Shown here in pieces: positions 54,669 through 62,028 of a DNA stretch of 64,000 nt. The position numbers and the translations under genes were made by a program. The notes beneath the pieces are model-generated. The model was given only the letters and a program-made list of their open reading frames with translations. It was not told the origin of the DNA and made no database searches. The stretch's first letter is position 1. Every line of letters starts with the position of its first letter. The DNA is taken from the NCBI RefSeq assembly GCF_027923385.1, contig NZ_BSEC01000001.1:2430501-2494500 (forward strand). The letters run 5' to 3'. This DNA comes from Methylocystis echinoides (GTDB taxonomy: Bacteria; Pseudomonadota; Alphaproteobacteria; Rhizobiales; Beijerinckiaceae).

Positions 54669-55161
54669 GCGCAGCTTTTCCGCGCGCGCCGATCGCCGCA
54701 AGCAAGGCCAGCGCGCCGGAAATCAGCACGTTCCAGTTGGCGAGGGTCAGCCCAAGCACCCAGAGCGTGGGTGTGTCGCAGCGCACGACCTTCACGGTCT
54801 GGAGCTGCTTCATGAAATCGTCCATGGAGGCGGCGGAGCTGAGCGGGCCGGAGCAGTCGGAGGGGCCGGCGAAAATCTTCCACTCGACGCCGGAGTGATA
54901 GATCGAGAGCGCCGTATCCGCCAGAAAGAGCAGCGACAGCAGCAGGAAGGTGGCCCGCGCGAGCCCCGCCCTGCCCGTCTGCGCGGCGAGGCCCGCCAGC
55001 GGCGCGAGGACAAAGGCGGCGTAATAGGGAATCCGCTCCTTGTAGCAGAGTTCGCAAGGCAGATAGCCAAGCGACTCATAGGCCCAGGCGCCGCCGATGG
55101 CCGCGACGGCGACGGCGAAGATCGCCGCCGCGATCACACGCGGACTGACATCCCTGCCCAT
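54658..55161 (-). CDS. dsbB: Disulfide bond formation protein B
   Basis: A 167-residue quinone-coupled thiol oxidase with four membrane helices. The first periplasmic redox pair is C36-x-x-C39 (LPCELCYKERIPYY); the second pair is in the loop with DCSGPLSS and VRCDTPT. It reoxidises DsbA using ubiquinone. ATG 55,161, 2 bp after the DedA-family gene, so one operon. Confidence 0.93.
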   Translation of the reverse strand: MGRDVSPRVIAAAIFAVAVAAIGGAWAYESLGYLPCELCYKERIPYYAAFVLAPLAGLAAQTGRAGLARATFLLLSLLFLADTALSIYHSGVEWKIFAGPSDCSGPLSSAASMDDFMKQLQTVKVVRCDTPTLWVLGLTLANWNVLISGALALLAAIGARGKAALSR

Positions 55162-55163
55162 GG

Positions 55164-55742
55164 TCAGAACATCTTGGCGGCCAGCGCGAAGCCGGCGACG
55201 ACAATGACGGCGAGGGAGCCCACGAACAGGCCGAAATGGCTTTCGAGCTTGTCGCGGATGGGATCGCCAAAATGATTGATCGCCGCCGCCAGCACGAAGA
55301 AGCGGGCGCCGCGCGTGATCAGCGACAGCAGGAGAAAAAGCGGGAAGTTATAGGCCAGCAGCCCCGACACGATGGTCACGAGCTTGTAGGGGATCGGCGT
55401 GAACCCCTTCACCAGAATGAAAATGGCGCCCCATTGCGCGTAGAAGGCGCGCAGCGCCTCCATCTTGGGGCCGTAGCCGTAAAGATCGATCAGCCAATGG
55501 CCGATGCTGTCGTAGAAGAGCGCGCCGAAGGCGTAGCCGAGCGCGCCGCCCGCCACCGAGGCGACCGTGCAGATCGCGGCGAAGAGCCAGGCCTTGCGCG
55601 GCTCCGCCAGAGTCATCGGAACGAGGATCACATCCGGCGGGACGGGAAAAAAGGAGCTCTCCGCAAAAGCGATGGCGCCCAGCGCGAACGGCGCGTGGCG
55701 GCTCGCCGCGAGCGACATGGTCCAGTCGTAAAGCTTTTTCAT
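55164..55742 (-). CDS. DedA/YqaA-family membrane protein
   Basis: A 192-residue VTT-domain protein: FAESSFFPVPPDVILVPMTL, FGALFYDSIGHWLIDLYGYG and AIFILVKGFTPIPYKLVTIVSG are typical of the YqaA branch of DedA proteins, which translocate undecaprenyl or other phospholipids. About four to five hydrophobic segments. Upstream of dsbB in the same operon. Confidence 0.9.
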   Translation of the reverse strand: MKKLYDWTMSLAASRHAPFALGAIAFAESSFFPVPPDVILVPMTLAEPRKAWLFAAICTVASVAGGALGYAFGALFYDSIGHWLIDLYGYGPKMEALRAFYAQWGAIFILVKGFTPIPYKLVTIVSGLLAYNFPLFLLLSLITRGARFFVLAAAINHFGDPIRDKLESHFGLFVGSLAVIVVAGFALAAKMF

Positions 55743-55903
55743 CTTCCCTCGTCGAGGCCGACGCCCAGCGCGCCGTTGGCCCTGCGCTTATCACGAAAAG
55801 TCGACCATAAGAAAGGCGGGCGCGACGGCGGCGCGCGGGTTGACGAAGCGCCGCGCCTCGCTAATATCCGCCCCGCTCACGCGCCGCTTCGCGGCCCCGG
55901 CGA

Positions 55904-55988
55904 GCCCCAGTGGCGGAATTGGTAGACGCGCTCGACTCAAAATCGAGTTCCGCAAGGAGTGCTGGTTCGACTCCGGCCTGGGGCACCA
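55904..55988 (+). tRNA. tRNA-Leu (anticodon CAA)
   Basis: 85 nt with CCA and a long variable arm. Acceptor GCCCCAG/CTGGGGC, anticodon stem CTCGA/TCGAG with loop CTCAAAA (anticodon CAA), T-arm CTGGTTCGACTCCGG. An integrase gene begins right after its 3' end. Confidence 0.97.
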
Positions 55989-56010
55989 CCCACAAAATAT
56001 TGGCTTGAAT

Positions 56011-57129
56011 CTAAAGGGAATTCCGGCCGCGCGCCCGCACCTGATTTGAAGGTGCGGGAATAGATGTTTCCGTTTCAGTCTTCGAGAGCTTGCTGATGGC
56101 GTCGCGCGCGAGCCGCGCACGATCGGCCTCGCGGGTGTAGAGCGAGGCCATGCGACCGCCGGTCCATCCGAAGATTGCTTCGAGCTGCGCGACGGTCGCG
56201 CCATTGTTCGCCGCGCGTGTCGCGCCGAGCTTCCGGAGACCGTGCGCTGACCCCGAAACTCCGGCGGCGTCACAGGCGTCACGGAACCAATTGCCGAAGC
56301 TCTCCTTGGTCATGGCTGCGCCTGATGGCGTGGCGATGAATGCGAGGCCGGTCGACGGGGTGGCCTCTATGACCTCCGCCAGCTCGGGCAGGACCGGGAT
56401 AAAAACGGGTGTGCCGGTCTTCTCGGTCCGGAGATGAATGACGCCGTCGCGAATGTGCTGGCGGCCCAACTGCGAGGCGTCGCCGCGACGCAAGCCCGAA
56501 TAGAGCAAGATCGCCAGCGCGAGGCGCTCACGGGTGCCGAGCGGCCATCGGGCTTCGAACTGGGCTACGTCGTGCTCAGTCCATGTCTTGAAGCCCACGG
56601 TCTCCTGCGAGATGGTCTTGACGCCGGTCGTAGGGTCCGCGTCGATGAATTGCGCTTCGTGCGCCCATCGGAACAAGCCGCGCAGCGCCTTGAGATAGTC
56701 ATTGGCCGCGAAGGGGGTCTTTCGGCGCCGGTCGCGGCCGGCGACAATGTCGGCGCGCGCGACGGCCGCGAAGGGCTCTTCGCCGGCGGTCTCCAGCACG
56801 CGCCTGAAGATGTTCTCACGGGCGCGGCGCGTCGCCATGGAAAGCCGCGACCAATCCGACGACTCTCGGTATCGATCAACCAACCAGCGCAGTGAGCCTG
56901 ACTTTGAGCGCGCTTTCTTCGACGTAACTGCATCGCCTGCTATGGCTGCGTGATAGGCGCTCCAAAACTCATCCGTGCCGTATTCGTCCGGAAGCCGGAC
57001 GCGAGGCCCCTTCCCTTTGCGCACATACCAGCACGGGCGGCCGTGGCGCGATGACTCGCGGTGAAGGAAGGGCGGGCGCGGGCGCGGCATTTCGTTCTCG
57101 CGAGACTGAGGGGCCGTAATGTGAATCAT
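56011..57129 (-). CDS. Tyrosine recombinase / integrase of island 2
   Basis: A 372-residue phage-type integrase. An N-terminal AP2-like/arm region (RHGRPCWYVRKGKGPRVRLP) precedes the core-binding domain; catalytic residues are R214 (YSGLRRGDASQL), H296-x-x-R299 (AHGLRK), W322 in FGWTGGRMAS at the usual H/W position, and Y331 (LYTREADR). The start at 57,129 overlaps the upstream small gene as ATGA. It ends 22 bp from the tRNA-Leu CCA end. Confidence 0.93.
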   Translation of the reverse strand: MIHITAPQSRENEMPRPRPPFLHRESSRHGRPCWYVRKGKGPRVRLPDEYGTDEFWSAYHAAIAGDAVTSKKARSKSGSLRWLVDRYRESSDWSRLSMATRRARENIFRRVLETAGEEPFAAVARADIVAGRDRRRKTPFAANDYLKALRGLFRWAHEAQFIDADPTTGVKTISQETVGFKTWTEHDVAQFEARWPLGTRERLALAILLYSGLRRGDASQLGRQHIRDGVIHLRTEKTGTPVFIPVLPELAEVIEATPSTGLAFIATPSGAAMTKESFGNWFRDACDAAGVSGSAHGLRKLGATRAANNGATVAQLEAIFGWTGGRMASLYTREADRARLARDAISKLSKTETETSIPAPSNQVRARGRNSL

Positions 57130-57317
57130 AGGTGAATACGGGATTCACGCGCAACGACCGGGCGCGTGGCGTCATTTGTCGCCGGTGGGTGATATGGCAC
57201 GATCCGGATAGAGCCGTCGGGGTCAATGCGGACCTCCATCTCCGCGCGCTCTTTCGAGACGGCGCGGATGACGCGTCGGACGTCGGCTTCGGTAAAGCGC
57301 GCGGGCCTCTTACTCAT
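57126..57317 (-). CDS. Small protein coupled to the integrase
   Basis: A 63-residue protein starting MSKRPARFTEADVRRVIRAV, with VRIDPDGSIRIVPYHP and an Arg-rich tail. The first half could form an HTH-like helix pair, similar to small proteins preceding integrases in many Hyphomicrobiales prophages; it may be an excisionase-type factor. Overlap with the integrase supports a joint function. A GTG three codons upstream is an alternative start. Confidence 0.6.
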   Translation of the reverse strand: MSKRPARFTEADVRRVIRAVSKERAEMEVRIDPDGSIRIVPYHPPATNDATRPVVARESRIHL

Positions 57318-57483
57318 GGCGCACACCGGACAGAAGCGGTGGCGGCCTTCATGCGCGTCAGAAGTCGCGGCTTTATGGTCGGGTGTTGCTGCACCCTGAT
57401 GCTATAGTCAGGCCGACCTAAAGCGCTCAGTTTTTCTTGGGGGTCGACGTTGTGTCATAATGTCGCAGCCTTGAGCGCGCATG

Positions 57484-57560
57484 AAAAACCCCCTGCAACC
57501 GAGTCTAGCGATCGCAGGGGGCGCATGGTGACGACAAGGCCTTACACTCGTCGCCCGCTT
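57484..57560 (-). ncRNA. Candidate small RNA with promoter and terminator
   Basis: On the minus strand a TTGACG box (57,590-57,595), a 17-bp spacer and CTCTAT (57,567-57,572) would start transcription near 57,560. The transcript would end at a GC hairpin CCCCCTGC/GCAGGGGG followed by TTTTT (57,484-57,522). Another terminator bounds it upstream, which isolates it as its own unit. Confidence 0.35.
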
Positions 57561-57618
57561 GTCCGCATAGAGCCGAGCGCGTCCAAATTCGTCAAGCGAG
57601 TGCTGGACTTGATGCATG

Positions 57619-57644
57619 AAAAAGGCCGCCTCTCAAGGCGGCCT
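57619..57644 (-). terminator. Intrinsic terminator after the decayed gene
   Basis: AGGCCGCC/GGCGGCCT stem, 6-nt loop, followed by TTTTT on the minus strand, 24 bp after the stop codon of the decayed gene at 57,668. Confidence 0.75.
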
Positions 57645-57667
57645 GTTCGTCCACGATGCGCCGAGCG

Positions 57668-58288
57668 TCAGGCGATGAAGTCGACGCCGGTGTCGACCTC
57701 CGCGACCAGCTCGCGCGCCTCGGCGATTTCCTCCGTCGTCAGCTTCTGGTCTGCGTCGCCCTCGGGTAAGCCGGCGAGATAATGCCAGTTCGTCGACGGT
57801 GAAACGACGTTCCTGCCCCCCCCGGCACCGCATTGATTTTCTTCTCACGGGAGACGCGCGACCAAGAGAAGCGGCGCGCGCCGAAACTTTGGCGATCGGT
57901 CTCATAGAGCTCTTCGGCCGCGTGCCGCAGATCGTCGCTGCAAATCGATATGACCGGCGCGCGCTTGCCGTAGTTTTGAAGCTGTCGACGACCTCGATCT
58001 AATTCGGCGCGCGTCTCTTCCAGCGTCTTCGAGTTTTAGCCGGCCCATCCATCAGCGCGGGCGTCGACGTCGGTCCAGACTGCCCCCGCCTGCCCTTATA
58101 GACACGATGCAGCACCACCGCGATTTCCTCGCGCTCGCTGGCGTCGGTCGCTTCAACATTTCCTCGAAAGTAAACTGTGCCCTGAGCGCTGAATTCCGCG
58201 ACCGCATAGAAGCGCCGCCCTCGGTGATCTCGCCAGCGAGTATCATGGGATAGACGTTGCAGCCGAACGCGCCTGATCTCAGTATCGA
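57668..58288 (-). pseudogene. Decayed gene with at least two frameshifts
   Basis: Coherent coding segments appear in successive frames on the minus strand. They are RFYAVAEFSAQGTVYFRGNV with EREEIAVVLHRVYKGRRGQ (about 58,060-58,280), then ETRAELDRGRRQLQNYGKRA with AAEELYETDRQSFGARRF (about 57,840-58,015), then NWHYLAGLPEGDADQKLTTE ending VDTGVDFIA (57,668-57,810). The last shift falls in a run of eight G at 57,816-57,823. No start codon is evident. The product was probably a phage or plasmid protein; the family is unknown to me. A terminator follows. Confidence 0.6.
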
Positions 58289-58678
58289 CTAGGTGGCCGT
58301 CGCGCCGGCGCGTCTCTTTGCTGTCGTTGCAAGGATACGCTTCAAGTCGCCCGTGGTTGCGAGCCGCTGCAATTCAGCAAGCTCATCAGCCGACAAGCCG
58401 TCCATCGGCGTCGGTTCACAAAGATGGTCATTCAGGCAAAGCAGACCGGCCTCGAGTTCGTCACGCTCGTCGATCACCTGCTGAAGCTCGAACTGAAGCG
58501 CATCGATCTCGGCGCTTCTGTCCGACAGTTTCGATCCGGAGAGATAGTCTGAGACAATCTTGACGATCGCGGCGGGCTTCGTTTTTGATATAGCTAAACC
58601 TTCTAGCTTCGCCGCTATGCTGCGCGGAAGCCGGACAAGAACCGAAACTGATTCTTCAGGGTTTCTGGGGCGCGCCAT
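58289..58678 (-). CDS. Ribbon-helix-helix-like protein with coiled coil
   Basis: A 129-residue protein. The N-terminal 50 residues (ESVSVLVRLPRSIAAKLEGL, KPAAIVKIVSDYLSG) look like a ribbon-helix-helix DNA-binding unit; a coiled coil follows (EIDALQFELQQVIDERDELE), then a short tail. Directly upstream is an array of seven GATATC palindromes, which suggests that it binds its own promoter region. It could be a plasmid/phage-type partition or copy-control regulator; assignment is inference. Confidence 0.65.
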   Translation of the reverse strand: MARPRNPEESVSVLVRLPRSIAAKLEGLAISKTKPAAIVKIVSDYLSGSKLSDRSAEIDALQFELQQVIDERDELEAGLLCLNDHLCEPTPMDGLSADELAELQRLATTGDLKRILATTAKRRAGATAT

Positions 58679-58695
58679 TCCGTATCCTCCAATTC

Positions 58696-58863
58696 GATAT
58701 CAAGTTTAAAAATGATATCAAATTGGCCAGAAGCTTGTCAATTGAAAATGATATCAAATTGAGTTGAACGAAAACGATATCATTTTGGCCGGTTTTTCCA
58801 GCCGCGCCGCTGATTTTGATATCGTTCGGTGTAAATGATATCGTTTTTTCCTTTTTTGATATC
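58696..58863. promoter_or_regulatory. Array of seven GATATC palindromes
   Basis: GATATC at 58,696, 58,714, 58,750, 58,776, 58,818, 58,837 and 58,858 within 168 bp, most embedded in (T/A)TTTGATATCATTTT-like symmetric contexts. The stretch is sharply AT-rich. Starts 18 bp upstream of the RHH-like gene. Multiple operator for an autoregulator or iterons of a replication/partition locus. Confidence 0.7.
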
Positions 58864-58929
58864 CTTTACAGATGCTAAGAAATATCATTTTTCCTTTTAT
58901 TTTAATCCCTCTTCCCTAAGAGAAACGCG

Positions 58930-59028
58930 CTTCCCATAGAGAACTATCCCAGAGCTTTTCTCTTTGATCGCGAAGCGCATCTGAACGGCAAGGCGAGAGA
59001 AAAGCGCTGGGACAGCTCCTATGGGAAG
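58930..59028. repeat. Large imperfect inverted repeat
   Basis: Arms 58,930-58,966 and 58,994-59,028 share CTTCCCATA, TCCCAG and GCTTTTCTCT in inverted order, about 27 of 35 positions matching, around a 27-bp loop. A transcript from either strand would fold into a long hairpin. Confidence 0.6.
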
Positions 59029-59828
59029 GCAGGGCCGAGTCAAAGAGAAAGGAAACTCTCGGCGCCTATCCCGCTTGTGTGGTGACGATCCCACAAGCTC
59101 CCCCGCTACTTTCATCGACTGTTCGTCGTCGACCTCAACAAGCCTTCGGGGTTTCGAGCTGGCCCGGCGCTGTGTTGAGTCCCACGGATAGCGCCGTTTT
59201 CTTTAAGCCCACCCCCGCCGGTTTTACTCGGACAAGTGGGCCGATCCCTTTCGGGCTACTTGGGTGCTTGCTTCTTGGGTGCTTGAGTGCTGTCCTCGGA
59301 CCAACAAATAATAGCGCAGTCAGGGCTGACTTGAAAGTTAAATGTGCGCTATCGCACATTCTCTCAAACGCCCTCAGGGAGCCCGCTGACGCGCTCGATG
59401 CCGAGCGAGCTGCGGAGGTAGCACCACCCCGCTTAAGGCGCTCCAACGGGCTTCTCTGCGCGTTCTGATGCAAGCGCGCGACCAAGCCGTATTTCCGGGC
59501 CTCATGTGGAGGCGCATGCCGCCGCGCGCGAGTTGCTCCATCCGCTTTCAGACTTGGCGCGCAAGGTCTGCGCCCCAGTCTAATCGCCGCCGCCGGCCGC
59601 CTGAGGCGAAAGCACGAGCCCGACCTGTCTTGAGAGCGGCAACTTCTATCTGAATGAGGCCAATATCACGGGTAAAACATCGTTCAATATTGGTCGGCGA
59701 TTTGTCCCCCAGATAGAGCGGCTTTTTCAATCACCGGAGGAGCGACCTGTCGGTCGATTCCCCTGGCCGATAGACCCCAGCCAAAATCTGCCGTTGCCTC
59801 TTGAGTATATATCGAATATTCTGGATCA
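59029..59828. other. Spacer upstream of the ars operon, no clear gene
   Basis: About 800 bases with only weak open frames in mixed orientation; some short stretches look like remnants of coding sequence (for example HVEAHAAARELLHPLSDLAR around 59,500). A palindrome GAATATTC at 59,814-59,821 and TATATATC just upstream of arsR probably belong to the arsenic-responsive promoter. Confidence 0.4.
59800..59828 (+). promoter_or_regulatory. Putative arsR promoter/operator
   Basis: AT-rich GAGTATATATC followed by the palindrome GAATATTC (59,814-59,821) immediately before the arsR start. ArsR repressors bind such sites overlapping the -10 region; no footprint-grade evidence can be read from sequence. 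Confidence 0.35.
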
Positions 59829-60206
59829 ATGGATGAGATAGAAGCCATTGCGGCTTTGGCTGCGCTCGCTCAATCGACTCGACTGGATGTCTTTCGAGTG
59901 TTGGTTCGGTGTGAACCAGACGGTGTGCCGGCCGGTGAGCTCGCGCGTCTGATGGCCGTCCCGCAAAACACCATGTCCGCCCACTTGAGCATCCTCGCCC
60001 GCGCGGGGCTGGTGAGCGCAGAACGGCGCGGGCGCTCCATCCTTTACCGCGCGCGTCTCTCTCGCCTACGGGAGATGATGCTGTTTCTCCTCAAGGACTG
60101 TTGCGGCGGCCGCACGGAGGTCTGCGCGCCTCTCATTGATGAACTCGTCCCCTGCTGTCCGCAACCGCCATCGAACCATCTCAACGACTTGAAAGGGGCG
60201 AAATGA
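59829..60206 (+). CDS. arsR: ArsR-family arsenic-responsive repressor
   Basis: A 125-residue winged-helix repressor. HTH: LARLMAVPQNTMSAHLSILA and AGLVSAERRGRSILYRA. The classic ELCVCDL metal site is absent; instead C91, C92 and C99 in KDCCGGRTEVC near the C-terminus match the As(III) site of Acidithiobacillus-type ArsR. It binds its own promoter and releases on arsenite. First gene of the operon; its stop overlaps arsI as ATGA. Confidence 0.92.
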   Translation: MDEIEAIAALAALAQSTRLDVFRVLVRCEPDGVPAGELARLMAVPQNTMSAHLSILARAGLVSAERRGRSILYRARLSRLREMMLFLLKDCCGGRTEVCAPLIDELVPCCPQPPSNHLNDLKGAK

Positions 60207-60700
60207 AGCGCCTGCATGTGCATGTGTCCGTGGATGACCTCGCGAAATCGGTCACCTTCTACAGCGCGCTCTTCGGGGCTCGGCCGGCCGTCGCAAAGCC
60301 CGACTACGCCAAGTGGATGCTTGATGACCCCCGCGTGAACTTTGCAATTTCGATGCGTGGCGAAAAGGCCGGCGTCGATCACTTCGGGATTCAGGTCGAA
60401 ACGCCGGAAGAGCTAGCGGAAGTTTATGGCCGCCTGCGACAGGCTGAACGACCCGTGCTTGAAGAAGGCACGACGACCTGCTGCTACGCCACCTCCGAGA
60501 AGGCTTGGACCTCAGACCCCCAAGGCCTCTTGTGGGAGTCCTTCCTGACGAGCGGCGACAGCACCGACTATGGCGACGACGAGAAGCTCAAGGGATTCCG
60601 CACCGCCAGCACCAAGGCGGAGGCCTACCCCTGCTGTGGCCCGAAGCCTGCGCCGGCCGTCGAAACCGCTTGTTGTTCTGGACCCGGAGCCAAGAAATGA
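60203..60700 (+). CDS. arsI: ArsI-type C-As lyase (dioxygenase, VOC fold)
   Basis: A 165-residue glyoxalase-fold protein. Probable Fe(II) ligands H5, H60 and E112, and the vicinal thiol pair C93-C94 in EGTTTCCYATSEKAWTSDP that binds trivalent organoarsenicals. The C-terminal tail is Cys-rich (YPCCGP, TACCSG). ArsI cleaves the C-As bond of methylarsenite or aromatic arsenicals to give arsenite, which the operon's pump then removes. Overlaps arsR and arsC by 4 bp each. The CadI subfamily is the closest alternative. Confidence 0.9.
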   Translation: MKRLHVHVSVDDLAKSVTFYSALFGARPAVAKPDYAKWMLDDPRVNFAISMRGEKAGVDHFGIQVETPEELAEVYGRLRQAERPVLEEGTTTCCYATSEKAWTSDPQGLLWESFLTSGDSTDYGDDEKLKGFRTASTKAEAYPCCGPKPAPAVETACCSGPGAKK

Positions 60701-61224
60701 CCGAACGCGTTTACAATGTCCTTTTTCTCTGCACCGGCAACACGGCGCGCTCCATCCTCGCGGAAGGCATTCTCCGCAAGGACGGTGCCGGACGCTTCAA
60801 CGCCTTTTCTGCGGGCAGCCACCCCAAGGGGGTTGTGAACCCTTACGCGCTGAAGACGCTTGAGGCTTACGACTATCCGACCGACGGCTTTCGACCCAAG
60901 AGTTGGGAAGTGTTCAGCGGTCCTGACGCGCCGAAGATGGATTTCGTATTAACGGTCTGTGACAGCGCGGCGGGCGAAGCCTGCCCGGTATGGCCTGGCC
61001 AACCGATGACCGCTCATTGGGGCATCGAAGACCCCGCCGCTGTCGAGGGTTCGGACATCGAGAAGCAGAAGGCCTTCAATCTTGCCTTTCGCTACATGAA
61101 GACGCGTATCTCCTTGCTTTTGGCGACGCCGATTGCTCGCCTCGACAAGCTGGCGCTGGGCAATCGTCTCCGTGACATCGGCGAGGCCGAAGGCGCGAGC
61201 CATGGCCATAAAGCGGAGGCGTGA
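60697..61224 (+). CDS. arsC: Arsenate reductase, LMW-phosphatase type
   Basis: A 175-residue enzyme with the phosphatase-like loop C12-TGNTA-R18 in VLFLCTGNTARSILAEGIL, then FSAGSHPKGVVNP and SWEVFSGPDAPKMDFVLTVCD, with a Cys at GEACPVWPG. This type couples to thioredoxin or mycothiol/glutathione depending on lineage. Start ATG 60,697 overlaps the arsI stop. A second, unrelated ArsC follows directly. Confidence 0.92.
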   Translation: MTERVYNVLFLCTGNTARSILAEGILRKDGAGRFNAFSAGSHPKGVVNPYALKTLEAYDYPTDGFRPKSWEVFSGPDAPKMDFVLTVCDSAAGEACPVWPGQPMTAHWGIEDPAAVEGSDIEKQKAFNLAFRYMKTRISLLLATPIARLDKLALGNRLRDIGEAEGASHGHKAEA

Positions 61225-61226
61225 AG

Positions 61227-61631
61227 GTGAGCGTCACAATCTACCATAACCCCGCCTGCGGGACCTCGCGCAACACGCTGGCAATGATCCGCCAGAGCGG
61301 CGAAGAGCCCATTGTTATCGAGTATCTGAAAGAACCCCCGACGCGTGAGCGACTCGTCGAGCTGCTCAAGGCCATGGGGATTTCCGCGCGCGAGCTGTTG
61401 CGTCAGAAGGGAACGCCCTATGAGGCGCTCGGCCTTGGCGATCCAAAATGGGCCGAGGACGAACTGATCGGCTTCATGGTGGAACACCCGATCCTCATCA
61501 ACCGGCCGATCGTCGTGACGCCGAAGGGCGCGCGGCTGTGCCGGCCTTCCGAGGCCGTGCTCGAGATTCTCCCCAACCCCGATATTGGCGACTTCACCAA
61601 GGAAGACGGCGAAGTCGTCGCCCGTAAATGA
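61227..61631 (+). CDS. arsC: Arsenate reductase, glutaredoxin-coupled type
   Basis: About 134 residues of the thioredoxin-fold ArsC family (E. coli plasmid R773 type): MSVTIYHNPACGTSRNTL with catalytic C11, EYLKEPPTRERL, GTPYEALGLGD, HPILINRPIVVTPKGARLCRP. Glutathione/glutaredoxin are the expected reductants. GTG at 61,227 has GGAGG at proper distance; GTG at 61,221 would overlap the previous stop and is the alternative. Confidence 0.92.
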   Translation: MSVTIYHNPACGTSRNTLAMIRQSGEEPIVIEYLKEPPTRERLVELLKAMGISARELLRQKGTPYEALGLGDPKWAEDELIGFMVEHPILINRPIVVTPKGARLCRPSEAVLEILPNPDIGDFTKEDGEVVARK

Positions 61632-61658
61632 CATGAACATTCAAGCTGAAAGGCCTCC

Positions 61659-62018
61659 ATGACGACCATCCACGTTTTCGATCCGGCCCTTTGTTGCAGC
61701 AGCGGCGTCTGCGGCGTCGACGCCGATCAGGCGCTCGTCACCTTCGCGGCGGACGTCGACTGGGCGAAAAAGAACGGCGCGCACATCGAGCGCTTCAATC
61801 TCGCCCAGCAGCCAATGGTTTTCGCTGATAACGCCACGGTGAAAGGCTTCCTCGAGCGCTCCGGTCAGGAGGCGCTGCCGCTCATCCTGGTCAACGGCGA
61901 CATCGCGCTTGCCGGACGTTATCCGAACCGCACGGAGCTCGCGCGCTGGGCCGGCGTCAAGGAAACGGCTGAGGCGCAACAGGGCTCCTGCTGCGGCGGC
62001 AAGACCTCCTGCTGCTGA
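61659..62018 (+). CDS. arsD: Arsenic metallochaperone
   Basis: A 119-residue thioredoxin-fold protein delivering As(III) to ArsA and acting as a weak repressor. The essential C12-C13 and C18 are in FDPALCCSSGVCGVD; a C-terminal Cys-rich tail (GSCCGGKTSCC) is also present. VFADNATVKGFLERSG and LPLILVNGDIALAGRYP are family features. AAAGGCCTCC precedes the ATG. Confidence 0.94.
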   Translation: MTTIHVFDPALCCSSGVCGVDADQALVTFAADVDWAKKNGAHIERFNLAQQPMVFADNATVKGFLERSGQEALPLILVNGDIALAGRYPNRTELARWAGVKETAEAQQGSCCGGKTSCC

Positions 62019-62028
62019 AGGCGACCCG

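Noticed and set aside
58897..59115. 72-residue minus-strand gene over the inverted repeat
   Set aside because: The frame simply runs through both repeat arms; no ribosome-binding site or known motif.
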